Part shown: positions 18,814 through 29,041 of the stretch, in pieces
Position numbering within the stretch: the first letter of the stretch is position 1
Layout of the letters: every line of letters starts with the position of its first letter
Program-made: the position numbers and the translations under genes
Origin: Alphaproteobacteria bacterium
GTDB taxonomy: Bacteria; Pseudomonadota; Alphaproteobacteria; TMED109
DNA: 64,000 bases
Direction: 5' to 3'
Assembly (NCBI GenBank): GCA_022819905.1
Contig: JAJEGJ010000089.1
Coordinates: 1 to 64,000 of the forward strand
The notes under the pieces: generated by a model
Database searches by the model: none
Seen by the model: only the letters and a program-made list of their open reading frames with translations
What the model was told of the DNA's origin: nothing

Positions 18814-21800
18814 ATGCCGCGGCGACGCGACATTGAATCGATCCTCGTGGTCGGCGCCGGGCCCATCGTCATCGGTCAGGCGTGCGAGTTCGACTATTCG
18901 GGATCGCAGGCCTGCAAGGTTCTCCGGGATGAGGGCTACCGCGTGATCCTCGTCAATTCCAACCCGGCGACGATCATGACCGACCCCGAGCTGGCCCACG
19001 TGACCTATGTCGAGCCGACCGTGCCCGACACCGTGCGCCAGATCATCGTCAAGGAGCGCCCGGACGCGCTGCTTCCGACGATGGGCGGGCAGACCGCCCT
19101 CAATATCGCATTGGCCCTGTCCGAGGACGGAACCCTGGAACGCTACGGGGTCGAACTCATCGGCGCGTCGATCGACGCGATTCACCGCGCCGAGGACCGT
19201 GAGCGGTTCCGCGAAACGATGCGTTCCATCGGTCTCGCCACTCCGGAAAGCGCCACCGCAGGAACGCTGGCCGAGGCGGAAGCGGTCGCGGCGAGGCTCG
19301 GTCTCCCGGCCGTGGTACGCCCCTCATTCACGCTCGGCGGCGCCGGCGGCGGCATCGCCCGGACGCCGGAGGAGTTCCGTTCGATCGTCCAGGGAGGGCT
19401 GGACCTCTCGCCGGTTACGCAGGTCCTGGTCGAAGAGTCGGTGATCGGCTGGAAAGAGTTCGAGATGGAGGTGATCCGCGACCGCGCGGACAACGCGATC
19501 ATCGTCTGCTCGATCGAGAACGTCTACCCCATGGGTGTCCACACCGGCGACAGCATTACCGTTGCGCCAGCCCTCACACTGACGGACAAGGAATACCAGT
19601 CGCTCCGGGACGCCTCGATCGCGATTCTTCGAGCCATCGGGGTCGAAACCGGTGGTTCCAACGTGCAGTTCGCCATCGACCCGGCAGACGGCCGAATCGT
19701 CGTGATCGAGATGAACCCGCGGGTATCGCGTTCCAGCGCGCTGGCCTCCAAGGCCACCGGATTTCCGATCGCCAAGGTCGCGGCACGGCTGGCGGTCGGC
19801 TACACCCTCGATGAAATCATGAACGACGTGACCGGCACCACACCGGCCTCGTTCGAGCCGGTCATCGACTACATCGTTACGAAAGTGCCGCGCTTCACGT
19901 TCGAGAAATTTCCCGGCGCCGACCCGGCCCTCACCACATCGATGAAATCGGTCGGGGAGGCCATGGCGATTGGGCGCAATTTCGCGGAGTCCTTGCAGAA
20001 GGCCCTGCGGTCGCTCGAGATGGGACTGACGGGGTTCGACGCCGTGGACGTCCCGCGGGGTCCCAAGGGTGTTGACCGGCGGGCGCTGCTCGAGCGCCTG
20101 GCCCAGCCGACGCCGCGGCGGGTGCTGCTCCTCGCGCAGGCATTTCGGGAGGGGCTGTCGCTGCCGGAGGTCCACGCCGCCACCAGCATCGATCCATGGT
20201 TCCTGGCCCGGATTGAAGAGATCGTCCTCGTGGAGGCCGAACTCGCCGGCCACGGCCTGCCGACCAACCCGGACGCGTTGCGCAGGATCAAGTCGCTCGG
20301 GTTTGCCGACGCTCGGATCGCCCTCCTGACCAACCGCGACGAGGCCGCGGTGGCCGCCGCCCGCCGTGCCCTCGGCGTGCGCCCGGCGTTCCGCCGGGTC
20401 GACACGTGCGCCGGGGAGTTCGCCGCCAGTACGCCGTATTTCTACGGGAGCTACGAGGAAGGCGTCTCCGACGGCGGCGAAACCGCACCCGGCGACCGCC
20501 GCAAGGTGGTGATCCTCGGTGGCGGCCCCAACCGGATCGGACAGGGCATCGAGTTCGACTATTGCTGTGTGCATGCAGCGCTGGCGCTCAGCGGCGTCGG
20601 CATCGAAACGATCATGATCAACTGCAACCCGGAGACGGTGTCCACCGACTATGACACCTCGGATCGGCTCTACTTCGAGCCGCTCACGGGTGAGGACGTG
20701 GTGGAGATCATCGACGCCGAACGAGCGGCCGGGGAGTTCCTCGGCTGCATCGTGCAGTTCGGCGGGCAGACGCCGCTCCGGCTGGCGCAGGCACTGGTCG
20801 CTGCTGATATCCCGGTCATCGGCACGCCCCCTGACGCGATCGACCTTGCCGAAGACCGGGACCGGTTCAGCGGCCTGCTCGCCCGACTGGACATCCGGCA
20901 GCCAGAAAACGGCAGCTGCCGCAGCCCCGACGAAGCGGTCGGGATCGCCGAGCGAATCGGCTACCCGGTGATGGTGCGCCCCTCCTACGTGCTTGGCGGC
21001 AGCGCGATGGAGGTGGTGCATGACGAAGCGTCGCTGGTCGACTACGTCAGGCGAGCGGTCCACCGGCACGGCAGCGATGATCCCATCCTGATCGATGCGT
21101 TCCTGTCATCCGCCATCGAGGTCGACGTGGACGCCCTGTCCGACGGGACCACGGTGGTGATCGGGGGCGTGATGGAACACGTCGAAGAGGCCGGCATCCA
21201 TTCCGGCGACTCCGCCTGCTCCCTGCCGCCCCATTCCCTCCCCGACGAGGTCATCGAAGCCATCAAGGAGCAGACCGAGACCCTGGCGCTGTCGCTCGGC
21301 GTCATCGGGCTCATGAACGTGCAGTTCGCGGTTACCCGGGCGACGCCGGACCGGCCGCGCGAGGTCTACGTGCTGGAAGCCAATCCGCGCGCCAGCCGGA
21401 CCGTGCCGTTCGTGTCCAAGACGACCGGCAATCCGCTTGCCCACATGGCGTCCCTTGTGATGGGGGCCGGTCGGAAGATTGCCGACCTCGATGTGCGTCC
21501 CTGGCGCAACGGCCACATCGCCGTCAAGGAAGCCGTGTTCCCGTTTCGGCGTTTCCCCGGGGCCGACACGCTGCTCGGACCCGAGATGAAGTCGACGGGA
21601 GAAGTGATGGGAATCGACCGTTCGTTCGCCAATGCGTTCGCCAAGGCACAGGTCGGCGCGGGCACGGTACTCCCGACCACCGGCACCCTGTTCCTGTCCG
21701 TGCGCGATGCGGACAAGGAGGACTTCGTCCCCGTCTGCAAGGCCTTCGTCCGCTATGGCTTCCGGCTACTCGGGACCACCGGCACAGCCCGTTTCATGCA

Positions 21801-22074
21801 CGCCCACGGAATCGAGATTGAGCCGGTCAAGAAAGTCTACGAGGGGAGCCCCCACGTCGTGGATGCCATCCGCAACGGCGAAGTCGACATGCTCTTCAAC
21901 ACCACCGAGGGCGCGCAGTCCATCGCCGACAGCCTCTCGATGCGACGCGAAGCGCTGAACGCCGGCATCCCCTGCTTCACCACGCTCGCCGGAAGCCTGG
22001 CCGTCGTGGAGGCTATCGAGGGCATGCGTTCCGCCAGCCTTGACGTAGCCCCGCTGCAGTCGTACTTGGGCTGA
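18814..22074 (+). CDS. carB: Carbamoyl-phosphate synthase large subunit CarB
   Basis: CarB makes carbamoyl phosphate from bicarbonate, ammonia and two ATP. The 1086-residue chain shows the expected duplicated ATP-grasp halves: the first starts [19 protein letters not shown], the second near residue 565 ([19 protein letters not shown]). An oligomerisation domain lies between them, and a C-terminal MGS-like allosteric domain begins around residue 960 ([16 protein letters not shown]). Metal-binding EMNPR and EANPRASR motifs are intact. It starts directly after carA with no gap and is followed 53 bases later by greA. Confidence 0.97.
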   Translation: MPRRRDIESILVVGAGPIVIGQACEFDYSGSQACKVLRDEGYRVILVNSNPATIMTDPELAHVTYVEPTVPDTVRQIIVKERPDALLPTMGGQTALNIALALSEDGTLERYGVELIGASIDAIHRAEDRERFRETMRSIGLATPESATAGTLAEAEAVAARLGLPAVVRPSFTLGGAGGGIARTPEEFRSIVQGGLDLSPVTQVLVEESVIGWKEFEMEVIRDRADNAIIVCSIENVYPMGVHTGDSITVAPALTLTDKEYQSLRDASIAILRAIGVETGGSNVQFAIDPADGRIVVIEMNPRVSRSSALASKATGFPIAKVAARLAVGYTLDEIMNDVTGTTPASFEPVIDYIVTKVPRFTFEKFPGADPALTTSMKSVGEAMAIGRNFAESLQKALRSLEMGLTGFDAVDVPRGPKGVDRRALLERLAQPTPRRVLLLAQAFREGLSLPEVHAATSIDPWFLARIEEIVLVEAELAGHGLPTNPDALRRIKSLGFADARIALLTNRDEAAVAAARRALGVRPAFRRVDTCAGEFAASTPYFYGSYEEGVSDGGETAPGDRRKVVILGGGPNRIGQGIEFDYCCVHAALALSGVGIETIMINCNPETVSTDYDTSDRLYFEPLTGEDVVEIIDAERAAGEFLGCIVQFGGQTPLRLAQALVAADIPVIGTPPDAIDLAEDRDRFSGLLARLDIRQPENGSCRSPDEAVGIAERIGYPVMVRPSYVLGGSAMEVVHDEASLVDYVRRAVHRHGSDDPILIDAFLSSAIEVDVDALSDGTTVVIGGVMEHVEEAGIHSGDSACSLPPHSLPDEVIEAIKEQTETLALSLGVIGLMNVQFAVTRATPDRPREVYVLEANPRASRTVPFVSKTTGNPLAHMASLVMGAGRKIADLDVRPWRNGHIAVKEAVFPFRRFPGADTLLGPEMKSTGEVMGIDRSFANAFAKAQVGAGTVLPTTGTLFLSVRDADKEDFVPVCKAFVRYGFRLLGTTGTARFMHAHGIEIEPVKKVYEGSPHVVDAIRNGEVDMLFNTTEGAQSIADSLSMRREALNAGIPCFTTLAGSLAVVEAIEGMRSASLDVAPLQSYLG

Positions 22075-22127
22075 GGATGCGGTGACCGGAACTGATTGCA
22101 CGCTGGACCCGACGCAGGAATTCGAAG

Positions 22128-22604
22128 ATGCCGAAAGTGCCCATGACCGAGGAAGGCTATCGCGCTCTCCGACAGGAACTCGACCGCCTGAAGAACGAGC
22201 AGCGGCCGGCCATCAGTGCTGCTCTGGCGGAGGCACGCGCCCACGGGGACCTCTCGGAAAATGCGGAATACCAAGCCGCCAAGGAGAAGCAGGGGCGAAT
22301 CGAGGCTCGCATTGCGCGGCTTTCAAGGCGACTCGGAATGGCCGAAGTCATCCGCGCCGACGATCTGTCGGGCGACGAGGTCCGCTTCGGGGCCTGGGTG
22401 ACGATCCGCAGCGCGACGGACGGTGCCGAGGACACCTACCAGATCGTGGGCAGCGACGAGGCCGACCTCGACCTCGACCAGATCTCCCTCGAGTCGCCGA
22501 TCGCGAAGGCCCTTCTGGGCAAACGCAAGGGCATGTCCGTCGAGGTGGAAACACCGGGAGGGACTTCCAGCTATACCGTCACCGAGGTCTCCTACCGGCG
22601 CTGA
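22128..22604 (+). CDS. greA: Transcription elongation factor GreA
   Basis: GreA rescues backtracked RNA polymerase by stimulating transcript cleavage. The 158-residue protein has the N-terminal coiled coil with the acidic tip (starting MTEEGYRALRQELDRL and the AHGDLSENAEYQAAKEKQ segment) and the C-terminal FKBP-like domain (SLESPIAKALLGKRKGMSVEV). The length is typical. ATG 22128 is used; a second Met five codons in is possible. It follows carB and precedes trxB by 10 bases. Confidence 0.96.
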   Translation: MPKVPMTEEGYRALRQELDRLKNEQRPAISAALAEARAHGDLSENAEYQAAKEKQGRIEARIARLSRRLGMAEVIRADDLSGDEVRFGAWVTIRSATDGAEDTYQIVGSDEADLDLDQISLESPIAKALLGKRKGMSVEVETPGGTSSYTVTEVSYRR

Positions 22605-22614
22605 TCCCCCTGTC

Positions 22615-23577
22615 ATGAGCGACACCCGCGACTGCCCCGTTCTCATCGTCGGCTCCGGGCCGGCGGGCTGGACCGCTGCGATCTACGCGGCCCGTGCGGC
22701 GCTTGCTCCCGTCGTCATCCGGGGGCTGCAGCCCGGCGGCCAACTCACGATCACCACCGACGTCGAGAACTACCCGGGCTTTGCCGAGGTCGTGCAGGGG
22801 CCGTGGCTGATGGAGCAGATGGAGGCGCAGGCCCGCACCGTCGGGGTGGACGTCGTCGACGACATCGTGTCGGCGATCGACCTTGGCAGCCAGCCGTTTG
22901 TCTGCACGGGCGAGACCGGCATCCGCTACCGGGGTCAGACGGTTGTACTCGCAACCGGCGCCAGCGCCCGCTGGCTGGGCCTGGCTTCCGAACAGAAGTA
23001 CCGCGGGCACGGCGTATCGGCCTGCGCCACGTGCGACGGCTTCTTTTTCAGGGGCAAGGATGTCGCCGTGGTGGGCGGCGGTAATACGGCGGTCGAGGAG
23101 GCCCTGTTCCTTACCAAGTTCGCATCGAAGGTCACGCTGGTGCACCGGCGCGACAAATTGCGGGCCGAGCGTATCCTGCAGGATCGGCTGATCGCCGAGC
23201 CCCGTATCGAGATCGCATGGAACTGCGTCGTCGAGGAGATCCTGGGCGATGCCGCCGGGCAGACCGTCGCCGGGGTGCGCCTTCGTTCCACGAACGGCGG
23301 CGCGACACGGGAACTGGCGGTCGAAGGCGTGTTCGTCGCGATCGGCCATGATCCGAACACGGCGCTGGTGCGCGACCAGGTGGAGACCGATGCCGACGGC
23401 TACATCAAGGCAAGGCCCGGCAGCACGGCCACCAGCGTTCCCGGTTTCTTCGCCGCCGGGGATGTCCAGGACAAGGTGTTTCGCCAGGCCGTGACAGCAG
23501 CGGGACAGGGCTGCATGGCGGCCCTCGAAGCTGAGCGCTTCCTGACGGAAGCAGCGCAGCACGGAGATCCATCATGA
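22615..23577 (+). CDS. trxB: Thioredoxin-disulfide reductase TrxB
   Basis: TrxB reduces thioredoxin with NADPH through FAD and a redox-active disulfide. The 320-residue protein has the FAD motif GSGPAGWTAAIYAARA, the NADPH motif GGGNTAVEEALFL, the active-site pair Cys137-Cys140 (CATC) and the C-terminal FAD contact FFAAGDVQDK. The start ATG at 22615 sits 10 bases after greA. The stop overlaps the start of the LysR gene (ATGA), so they are one unit. Confidence 0.96.
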   Translation: MSDTRDCPVLIVGSGPAGWTAAIYAARAALAPVVIRGLQPGGQLTITTDVENYPGFAEVVQGPWLMEQMEAQARTVGVDVVDDIVSAIDLGSQPFVCTGETGIRYRGQTVVLATGASARWLGLASEQKYRGHGVSACATCDGFFFRGKDVAVVGGGNTAVEEALFLTKFASKVTLVHRRDKLRAERILQDRLIAEPRIEIAWNCVVEEILGDAAGQTVAGVRLRSTNGGATRELAVEGVFVAIGHDPNTALVRDQVETDADGYIKARPGSTATSVPGFFAAGDVQDKVFRQAVTAAGQGCMAALEAERFLTEAAQHGDPS

Positions 23578-24482
23578 CGGAACCTCCGCATCTCGACTGG
23601 GACCGCCTGCGCGTGTTCCGTGTCGTGGCCGACGCGGGCTCGTTCACGCGCGCCGGCGAGACGCTCCGCCTCTCGCAGGGCGCGATCAGCCGCCAGATCC
23701 GCTCGCTGGAAGACAGCCTTGGTGTGACGCTGTTCCAACGACACGCCCGCGGCCTCGTTCTGACCGAACAGGGAAAGATCCTCCGGCGCACCGCCCGTGA
23801 CGTGTTTGACCGGATTTCGCGCATGGAGGCGCAGCTCGACCACAACCGTGAACGGCCGCGCGGGCCGCTCCGTGTCACCACCACCGTCGGTTTCGGTTCC
23901 GTCTGGCTCCCGTCGCAGATCAACGAATTCCTCGACCGATATCCGGAAATCAACCTCTCGCTGGTGATCGACGATTCCGAAGTGGACGTCCACCTGCTCA
24001 AGGCCGACGTCGCGATCCGGATGGCGCCGCCGCGACACCCGAACCTGATCCAGCGGCATCTCTTCACCGGGCACATCGCGATCTACGCGGCACCCTCGTA
24101 CCTTCGGCGGTTCGGGACTCCGCAAACGCTCGAAGACCTGCTTGACCACCGGATCGTCACCTACGGGGAGCAGGCGTCGATTCCGTTTCCCGGCGTCAAC
24201 TGGCTGGGCGAGGCACTGCGTGAACTGGATCCCCACTTCGAGCCCGCGTTCACGCTGAACAACCTGGTGGGGATCGTCCGCTCCGTGGAATGGGGAGCCG
24301 GCATCGCCGCACTTCCCACCCTGCTCGTCCACCAGATGGGAAGCTGCGAACACATCATGCGCGAGATCGAGGGGCCGCTGATCGAGGCCTACTTCGTCTA
24401 CCCGGAGGTACTCCGGAACACGCTGCGCGTGAACGTGTTCCGCGACTTTCTGCTGGAGAAGATCCGGGAGGTCAGGCTCTAG
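23574..24482 (+). CDS. LysR-family transcriptional regulator, LsrB/VtlR type
   Basis: This is a 302-residue LysR regulator with an N-terminal winged helix (LRVFRVVADAGSFTRAGETL, then SQGAISRQI) and a C-terminal effector-binding domain. The sequence pattern and its coupling to trxB match the alphaproteobacterial LsrB/VtlR group, which in Rhizobiales responds to oxidative stress and controls small RNAs and surface functions. The start overlaps the trxB stop, so it is co-translated with thioredoxin reductase. The effector-domain cysteines described for LsrB are not obvious apart from one near SCEHIMRE, so redox sensing here is uncertain. Confidence 0.88.
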   Translation: MTEPPHLDWDRLRVFRVVADAGSFTRAGETLRLSQGAISRQIRSLEDSLGVTLFQRHARGLVLTEQGKILRRTARDVFDRISRMEAQLDHNRERPRGPLRVTTTVGFGSVWLPSQINEFLDRYPEINLSLVIDDSEVDVHLLKADVAIRMAPPRHPNLIQRHLFTGHIAIYAAPSYLRRFGTPQTLEDLLDHRIVTYGEQASIPFPGVNWLGEALRELDPHFEPAFTLNNLVGIVRSVEWGAGIAALPTLLVHQMGSCEHIMREIEGPLIEAYFVYPEVLRNTLRVNVFRDFLLEKIREVRL

Positions 24483-24492
24483 GCTGCGGGCC

Positions 24493-24510
24493 GGGCGCCC
24501 GCGGGCGCCC
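24493..24510. terminator. 18-bp perfect palindrome between convergent genes
   Basis: GGGCGCCCGCGGGCGCCC is a perfect inverted repeat 10 bases after the LysR stop and 38 bases before the end of the convergent msrP gene. It would form a GC-only hairpin in either transcript. No U tract follows, so its terminator role is likely but unproven. Confidence 0.5.
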
Positions 24511-24547
24511 TCGTCGCTGCGAGACGGGGCCGGACGCCCGATCCGAC

Positions 24548-25516
24548 CTACCGGTACAGCGTCGTGTCGGTGTTGCCCTCGTAGAGCGCGGTCACCCACT
24601 CCCCGTACCCGTTGAAGATCTTTGTCGGGATCCTCTTTCCGGTCCCGAGGTCCTTTTCGGTCGCCTGGCTCCAGCGCGGGTGCGGGACCGCCGGATTGAC
24701 GTTCGCCCAGAAACCGTACTCGCGGGAGTTCATCTCCTCCCAGAAGCCGACCGGTCGTTCGGCCGTAAACGTGAACCGCACGATCGACTTTATCGACTTG
24801 AAACCGTACTTCCAGGGCACCGCGAGGCGCAGCGGCGAGCCGTTTTGCCGCGGCAGCGGCTTCCCGTACAGGCCGGTGACAAGGAACGCCAGTTCGTGAT
24901 TCGCCTCTTCCATCGTGAGGCCTTCCACGTACGGCCACGGGTACCAGTCCTGACGCTGGCCCTTGGCGGTATCCGGGTCCAGGAACGTTTCCATCGCCAC
25001 GTATCTGGCGCTGGCCGTCGGGTCTGCGAACCGCACGAACTCCCGGAACGCGAAACCGGTCCACGGGACGACCATCGACCAGGCCTCCACGCAGCGGTGC
25101 CGGTACACGCGCTCCTCCAGCGGCATCTGACTCAGCAGATCATCGATAGCGATGGTGCGTGGCGATTCGACCTCGCCGTCAATCCGCACTTCCCAGGGCC
25201 GGATCTTCAGCGCCTGGGCGGCCTTCCAAATCTTCTTGCTCGTGCCGAACTCGTAGAAGTTGTTGTATCGCGTCGCCCATTCCTCGTCCGTCAACTTGCG
25301 CCCCTCGCCGGGCTCGAAGCGTTCGTTGCGGGCGACGGGGTACAGCCCGGCGCTCGGATCGTCGGACTCCGTGGCGCCCCACGCGAGTCCCGGGGCGGCG
25401 GCCGCAATGCTGCCCGCCGCAAGACCCTGAATGATCTGCCGCCGATTCAGAAAGACGCTTTCGGGCGTGACGGCGCTCTCGGGAAGTTCCCAGCCTCTCG
25501 GGATACGGATTGCCAT
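24548..25516 (-). CDS. msrP: Protein-methionine-sulfoxide reductase catalytic subunit MsrP
   Basis: MsrP (YedY) is a periplasmic molybdopterin enzyme that repairs oxidised methionines in envelope proteins. The 322-residue protein has a Tat leader (LNRRQIIQGLAAG) and the sulfite-oxidase fold with the molybdenum-ligand Cys142 in YRHRCVEAWSMVVPW. The conserved VPWKYGFKSIKSI and the NPAVPHPRWSQATE tail are family hallmarks. The usual heme-b membrane partner MsrQ is not next to it. A large molybdopterin oxidoreductase ends 27 bases upstream, so the two are probably one operon. Confidence 0.94.
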   Translation of the reverse strand: MAIRIPRGWELPESAVTPESVFLNRRQIIQGLAAGSIAAAAPGLAWGATESDDPSAGLYPVARNERFEPGEGRKLTDEEWATRYNNFYEFGTSKKIWKAAQALKIRPWEVRIDGEVESPRTIAIDDLLSQMPLEERVYRHRCVEAWSMVVPWTGFAFREFVRFADPTASARYVAMETFLDPDTAKGQRQDWYPWPYVEGLTMEEANHELAFLVTGLYGKPLPRQNGSPLRLAVPWKYGFKSIKSIVRFTFTAERPVGFWEEMNSREYGFWANVNPAVPHPRWSQATEKDLGTGKRIPTKIFNGYGEWVTALYEGNTDTTLYR

Positions 25517-25543
25517 GCAGTCCTCCTGTCCGAACCGTGCGGC

Positions 25544-27631
25544 TCAGCCGGCGCGCAGCCAGACGGCCGTGTCATGAAATGCCGGACCGCCGTTGGGCGG
25601 GCCAGCATCAGAACCGACCAGTGTGTTGATGCCCCGCCGTTCGATGAAGGCGTTGCCGGGCCAGATGCTTTCCACGACCACGACCCCGGACTGCAGGCCG
25701 GCGAATGACTGGGCGTGCAGCAGCACGTCGCCCCGACGGTTGCCGAGACGGACAAGGTCGCCGTCCTTGATCCCGAGAGCCTCGAGATCCTCAGGGTGGA
25801 TCCGCGCCGTCGGATGCGCCTCCTGCTTCTGCGACGTCGGCGTCTCCGTGAAGGACGTGTTGAGGAAGTTGTGCGCCGGCGCCGTGACCAGGCGGAAAGG
25901 ATGATCGGCGTCGCACTCTTCGATATTGGCGAGATGATCGGGGAGTGGCGGCATCACGGCGTGATCCGGGCCGAGCGAACTCCAGTCGGGCGCGAACCGG
26001 AACTTCCCGTCCGGGAATCCGAATCCCGTCTCGAAATGGGCCTCGTCGAACTCCGGCTGCACGTCGAACCACCGTTCGGGCTCGAGCTCGCTCAGCGGTC
26101 GGTGGCCGGACGCCCGAAGTGTCGCGTCAATGATTTCGCGTTCGGTCATCGTGAAACCGGGATGGCTCGCGCCGAGACGCTCGGCCAGATCGCAGATCAC
26201 GCGATGGTTGGCGCGGGCCTTGCCCCGGGGTTCGATCAGCTTGGGTCCGAGGATCACGTGCTGGTGCCCCCCGCCCTGGTAGATGTCGTCGTGTTCGACG
26301 AACGTCGTCGCCGGCAGCACCACGTCCGCATAGCGCACGGTCTCGGTCGGAAACTGCTCGTGCACGCAGAGGAACAGGTCGTCCCTGGCGAGGCCCCGGT
26401 GCACCAGCCCGAGCTCCGGCGCCACATCGGCCGGGTTGGTGTTCTGGACCAGCATGGCGGTCACGGGGGGGCCATCGCCGATATCAAGCGGGTCGTTCGT
26501 CAGGACCGGCCCGATCCTCGACATGTCCAGCGTGCGAACCGCAGGATTCCGCACGTCAAGCCCCTCGATCAGGGTCTTGTCCCAGTGGTAGATGTCGCGG
26601 TTCGAATAAAACGCGCCGCCGCCCGGGAACTGCCACTTGCCGCCGACCGTGGCGATCGAAGTGGCGGCATGCACGTTGGCCGCGCCGTTCCGCGAACGGG
26701 TAAACCCGTAGCCGACCCGGATGTAGGTGCGATCGGTCTCGCCAATCAGGCGGGCGAACGCCTCGATCTCGGCTTCCTGGAGCCCCGTGATGCGGGCTGC
26801 CCACGCCGGCGTCCGGCTCTCGAGATGGGCCTCGAGCCGATCCGGACAGTCGCTGGCGCGTTCGAGGTAGGCGCGGTCGGCGAAACCATCCCGGAACAGC
26901 ACGTGCATGATCGCGCACGCGAGCGCACCATCCGTCCCGGGTCGGAGGCACAGATGCAGGTCGGCGACTTTCGCGGTGCGCGTACGGTACGGATCGACCA
27001 CGGCGAGCTTGGCGCCGCGAAGCTTGCGGGCACGCTGGATGTGGGTCATCACGTTGACCTGAGTCGACGCCGGGTTGCCGCCCCAGGAGATGATCAGATC
27101 CGACTGCGCCATTTCCCGCGGGTCGGGCCCGCGGAAGGTGCCGGTCCCGGCCAACCAGCCGGCGTCGCACAGGCCGGTGCAGATGGTCGCCTTCTGGTCG
27201 GAATAGCCCATAGCGTGCCGGAGCCGGTTGATGCCGTCACGCTGCACGAGCCCCATTGTGCCCGCGTAGTAGTAAGGCCATACCGTCTCGCTGCCGAGGC
27301 GCGCCGTCTGCTCCTGGAAACGCTCGGCCACCCGGTCGAGAGCTTCATCCCAGCCGATTTCCCGGAACTGGTGCGTGCCCTTGGGTCCGGTTCGCAGCAG
27401 CGGCCGCAGGATCCGGTCGGGGTGATGGACGCGCTCCGCGTATCTGGCGACCTTCGCGCAGACCACCCCGGACGTGTACGTGTTGTCGCGCGACCCGTGG
27501 ATGCGGCCGATGTCCCCGTCGGCAAGCAGTTCCACCTCGAGCGCGCACGTGCTGGGGCAGTCGTGCGGGCAAGCCGAGTAGCCTGTACCAGATACGTAGC
27601 CGTCCACAGCCCCACCCTTCGCCACGATCAC
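25544..27631 (-). CDS. Molybdopterin-dependent oxidoreductase with N-terminal [4Fe-4S] cluster
   Basis: This is a 695-residue member of the DMSO-reductase superfamily (bis-MGD enzymes). The N-terminal cluster motif is Cys21, Cys25, Cys29 and Cys58 (CPHDCPSTC and GVVCAK). Further cofactor-binding segments are visible (SWGGNPASTQVN, LVQNTNPADVAP, the QFPTETVRYADVVLP segment), and the C-terminal molydop-binding domain holds HPEDLEALGIKDGDLV. No Tat leader is present, so it is probably cytosolic. The start is a GTG at 27631, and two in-frame GTGs nearby are alternatives. It is upstream of msrP. Members of this subgroup are common in alphaproteobacteria but mostly uncharacterised; the substrate and electron partner cannot be read here. 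Confidence 0.88.
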   Translation of the reverse strand: MIVAKGGAVDGYVSGTGYSACPHDCPSTCALEVELLADGDIGRIHGSRDNTYTSGVVCAKVARYAERVHHPDRILRPLLRTGPKGTHQFREIGWDEALDRVAERFQEQTARLGSETVWPYYYAGTMGLVQRDGINRLRHAMGYSDQKATICTGLCDAGWLAGTGTFRGPDPREMAQSDLIISWGGNPASTQVNVMTHIQRARKLRGAKLAVVDPYRTRTAKVADLHLCLRPGTDGALACAIMHVLFRDGFADRAYLERASDCPDRLEAHLESRTPAWAARITGLQEAEIEAFARLIGETDRTYIRVGYGFTRSRNGAANVHAATSIATVGGKWQFPGGGAFYSNRDIYHWDKTLIEGLDVRNPAVRTLDMSRIGPVLTNDPLDIGDGPPVTAMLVQNTNPADVAPELGLVHRGLARDDLFLCVHEQFPTETVRYADVVLPATTFVEHDDIYQGGGHQHVILGPKLIEPRGKARANHRVICDLAERLGASHPGFTMTEREIIDATLRASGHRPLSELEPERWFDVQPEFDEAHFETGFGFPDGKFRFAPDWSSLGPDHAVMPPLPDHLANIEECDADHPFRLVTAPAHNFLNTSFTETPTSQKQEAHPTARIHPEDLEALGIKDGDLVRLGNRRGDVLLHAQSFAGLQSGVVVVESIWPGNAFIERRGINTLVGSDAGPPNGGPAFHDTAVWLRAG

Positions 27632-27902
27632 CGACTCGGCTATCGGTATAGTTCAGTTTCTGCCTTCCGTCCACGAACGCGCCGGCCGCGGTCCCGTCGG
27701 GCCGATCTATCAGACGCCGCCCGTCACCAAGGCGTCGGCAGATTGCCGATAGCGCGCCGGCTCCGGGTGTCGGCCGGACCACGTGATGTCAAGAAGGCAT
27801 TGCGGAGGCGGAGACGGGCTTATATCCGGAACCCTGTCCCGATACCGTACTCCACGACACCCCCTCGACGGCGCTTGGCGCGAATCCCGCGCCACCCACT
27901 GC

Positions 27903-28346
27903 ATGCAACGCCTACCAACCGCCCCGGCAGCCCGGCCACAATCCCCCGTCATCCTGGTCGACGGCACCAACGTCTACGGCAGCCGCCCCGACGGCTGGTG
28001 GCGAAACCGCCCAGAGGCCGCCCGGCGTTTGGCCGCAGAGCTCGATCAGCTTTGCCGGAGGACCGGACTCGCCTGCACCCTCGTCCTCGACCCGATGCCC
28101 CGGCACGGCGAGTCGCCCGCGTCGACGGCTCACGTGACGGTTGTCACCGCCCCGCGTCGAGGACGTGACGCCGCGGACGACACCATCGTGGCGCGCGTCG
28201 CGGCACTGCCCGACCCGACGCGCGCCTTCGTCTATACGTCCGACCGCAGACTTTCGGCGCGCCTCGCGACACTCGGCGCGCGCACCGCTGGCGCAAGCGT
28301 CCTGCTCTCACGCATTGACTCGGTCTGCCGCTCCGGTGCAGGCTAA
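27903..28346 (+). CDS. NYN/PIN-like domain protein (YacP-type nuclease fold)
   Basis: This is a 147-residue protein with an NYN/PIN-like fold. The first acidic motif is VDGTN (Asp20, Asn23), the middle acidic motif is RDAADDTIV and the third is VYTSDR, spaced as in YacP-like proteins proposed to be metal-dependent RNases. ATG 27903 is preferred because homologous sequence begins shortly after it; an upstream ATG at 27783 adds 40 basic residues without domain character. It stands alone, facing away from the molybdopterin oxidoreductase. Nuclease activity is family inference. Confidence 0.7.
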   Translation: MQRLPTAPAARPQSPVILVDGTNVYGSRPDGWWRNRPEAARRLAAELDQLCRRTGLACTLVLDPMPRHGESPASTAHVTVVTAPRRGRDAADDTIVARVAALPDPTRAFVYTSDRRLSARLATLGARTAGASVLLSRIDSVCRSGAG

Positions 28347-29041
28347 CGCTTTTACAGAGGATTCCGGATGGCCCAACCGACCCGCCAAAGCACGGTTCAT
28401 CGAGAACTATCCAAACGTCGGTATCGTCAACGCACAGTTTCCGCCAAGCACCGCGACCCGCACCACGACCGACGCGCCCAAAAGCACGCGCTGCAGGTCC
28501 GCCCCGAGCCCGAAGATCCGGTGCCGGATGAGCGGGCGCCCCGGCAAGCACCGGCGGAAATCCCGGGCGACTGACCGGCCGCCAGCCAGGTCGGGAACGG
28601 CGAGGTCCGCGCGTCGCTCACTGCGCGGCGGCACCGCCGCGAAGGGCAGATCGATCGGCATGACCGGCGACACCCGCCCCGCCTGCATCGCAACACGCAC
28701 GTAGAGGGGCGGGTCCGCACCTTCTCCTGGCGGGCGCATTGCCGTCGAGCTGCTGGACGGTACAGCCGGTTCGGCAACCGCAGCTTCTGGCGCCCGCTGA
28801 ACTTCGATCCGGTGCGGAAGGCCCGCACAGGTTGCGGCGGCCTGCCCGGAGGAATCGAGCGGCCGACCCCATGGACACCGATACCGTCCGCCGGGACCGT
28901 GCTCCTGCGGCCCCGTTCGCGCGTGCATGACCCGGCGTCGTCGGCCCTGCAGGCCGCTTCGGCCACCGCGTGCACCCGCGCAACCACGGAGGCGTTGCTC
29001 CCTATAGTTGGGACCTGCCGTGATGGATCGCAGGAAACCCG
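28347..29041. other. Long region without a confident gene
   Basis: About 695 bases lie before the FAD/Fe-S dehydrogenase. Two weak candidates are present. A 68-residue basic, His/Arg-rich ORF runs from ATG 28368 to 28574 on the plus strand, with AGAGGA about 8 bases before it. A 173-residue ORF runs on the minus strand (28407-28928) with no recognisable domain. They overlap, so at most one is real. A TATAGT box at 29003-29008 may be the -10 of the promoter for the gene starting at 29042; no clear -35 was found. Confidence 0.3.

Noticed and set aside
25715..28168. An 817-residue plus-strand ORF across the molybdopterin oxidoreductase
   Set aside because: The opposite strand has a full, motif-bearing enzyme; the plus-strand reading shows no family signature and ends in Arg/Pro-rich sequence.
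28407..28928. A 173-residue minus-strand ORF
   Set aside because: It could be real, but no domain, no ribosome site and an overlapping plus-strand candidate leave it unsupported; it is mentioned only in the intergenic entry.
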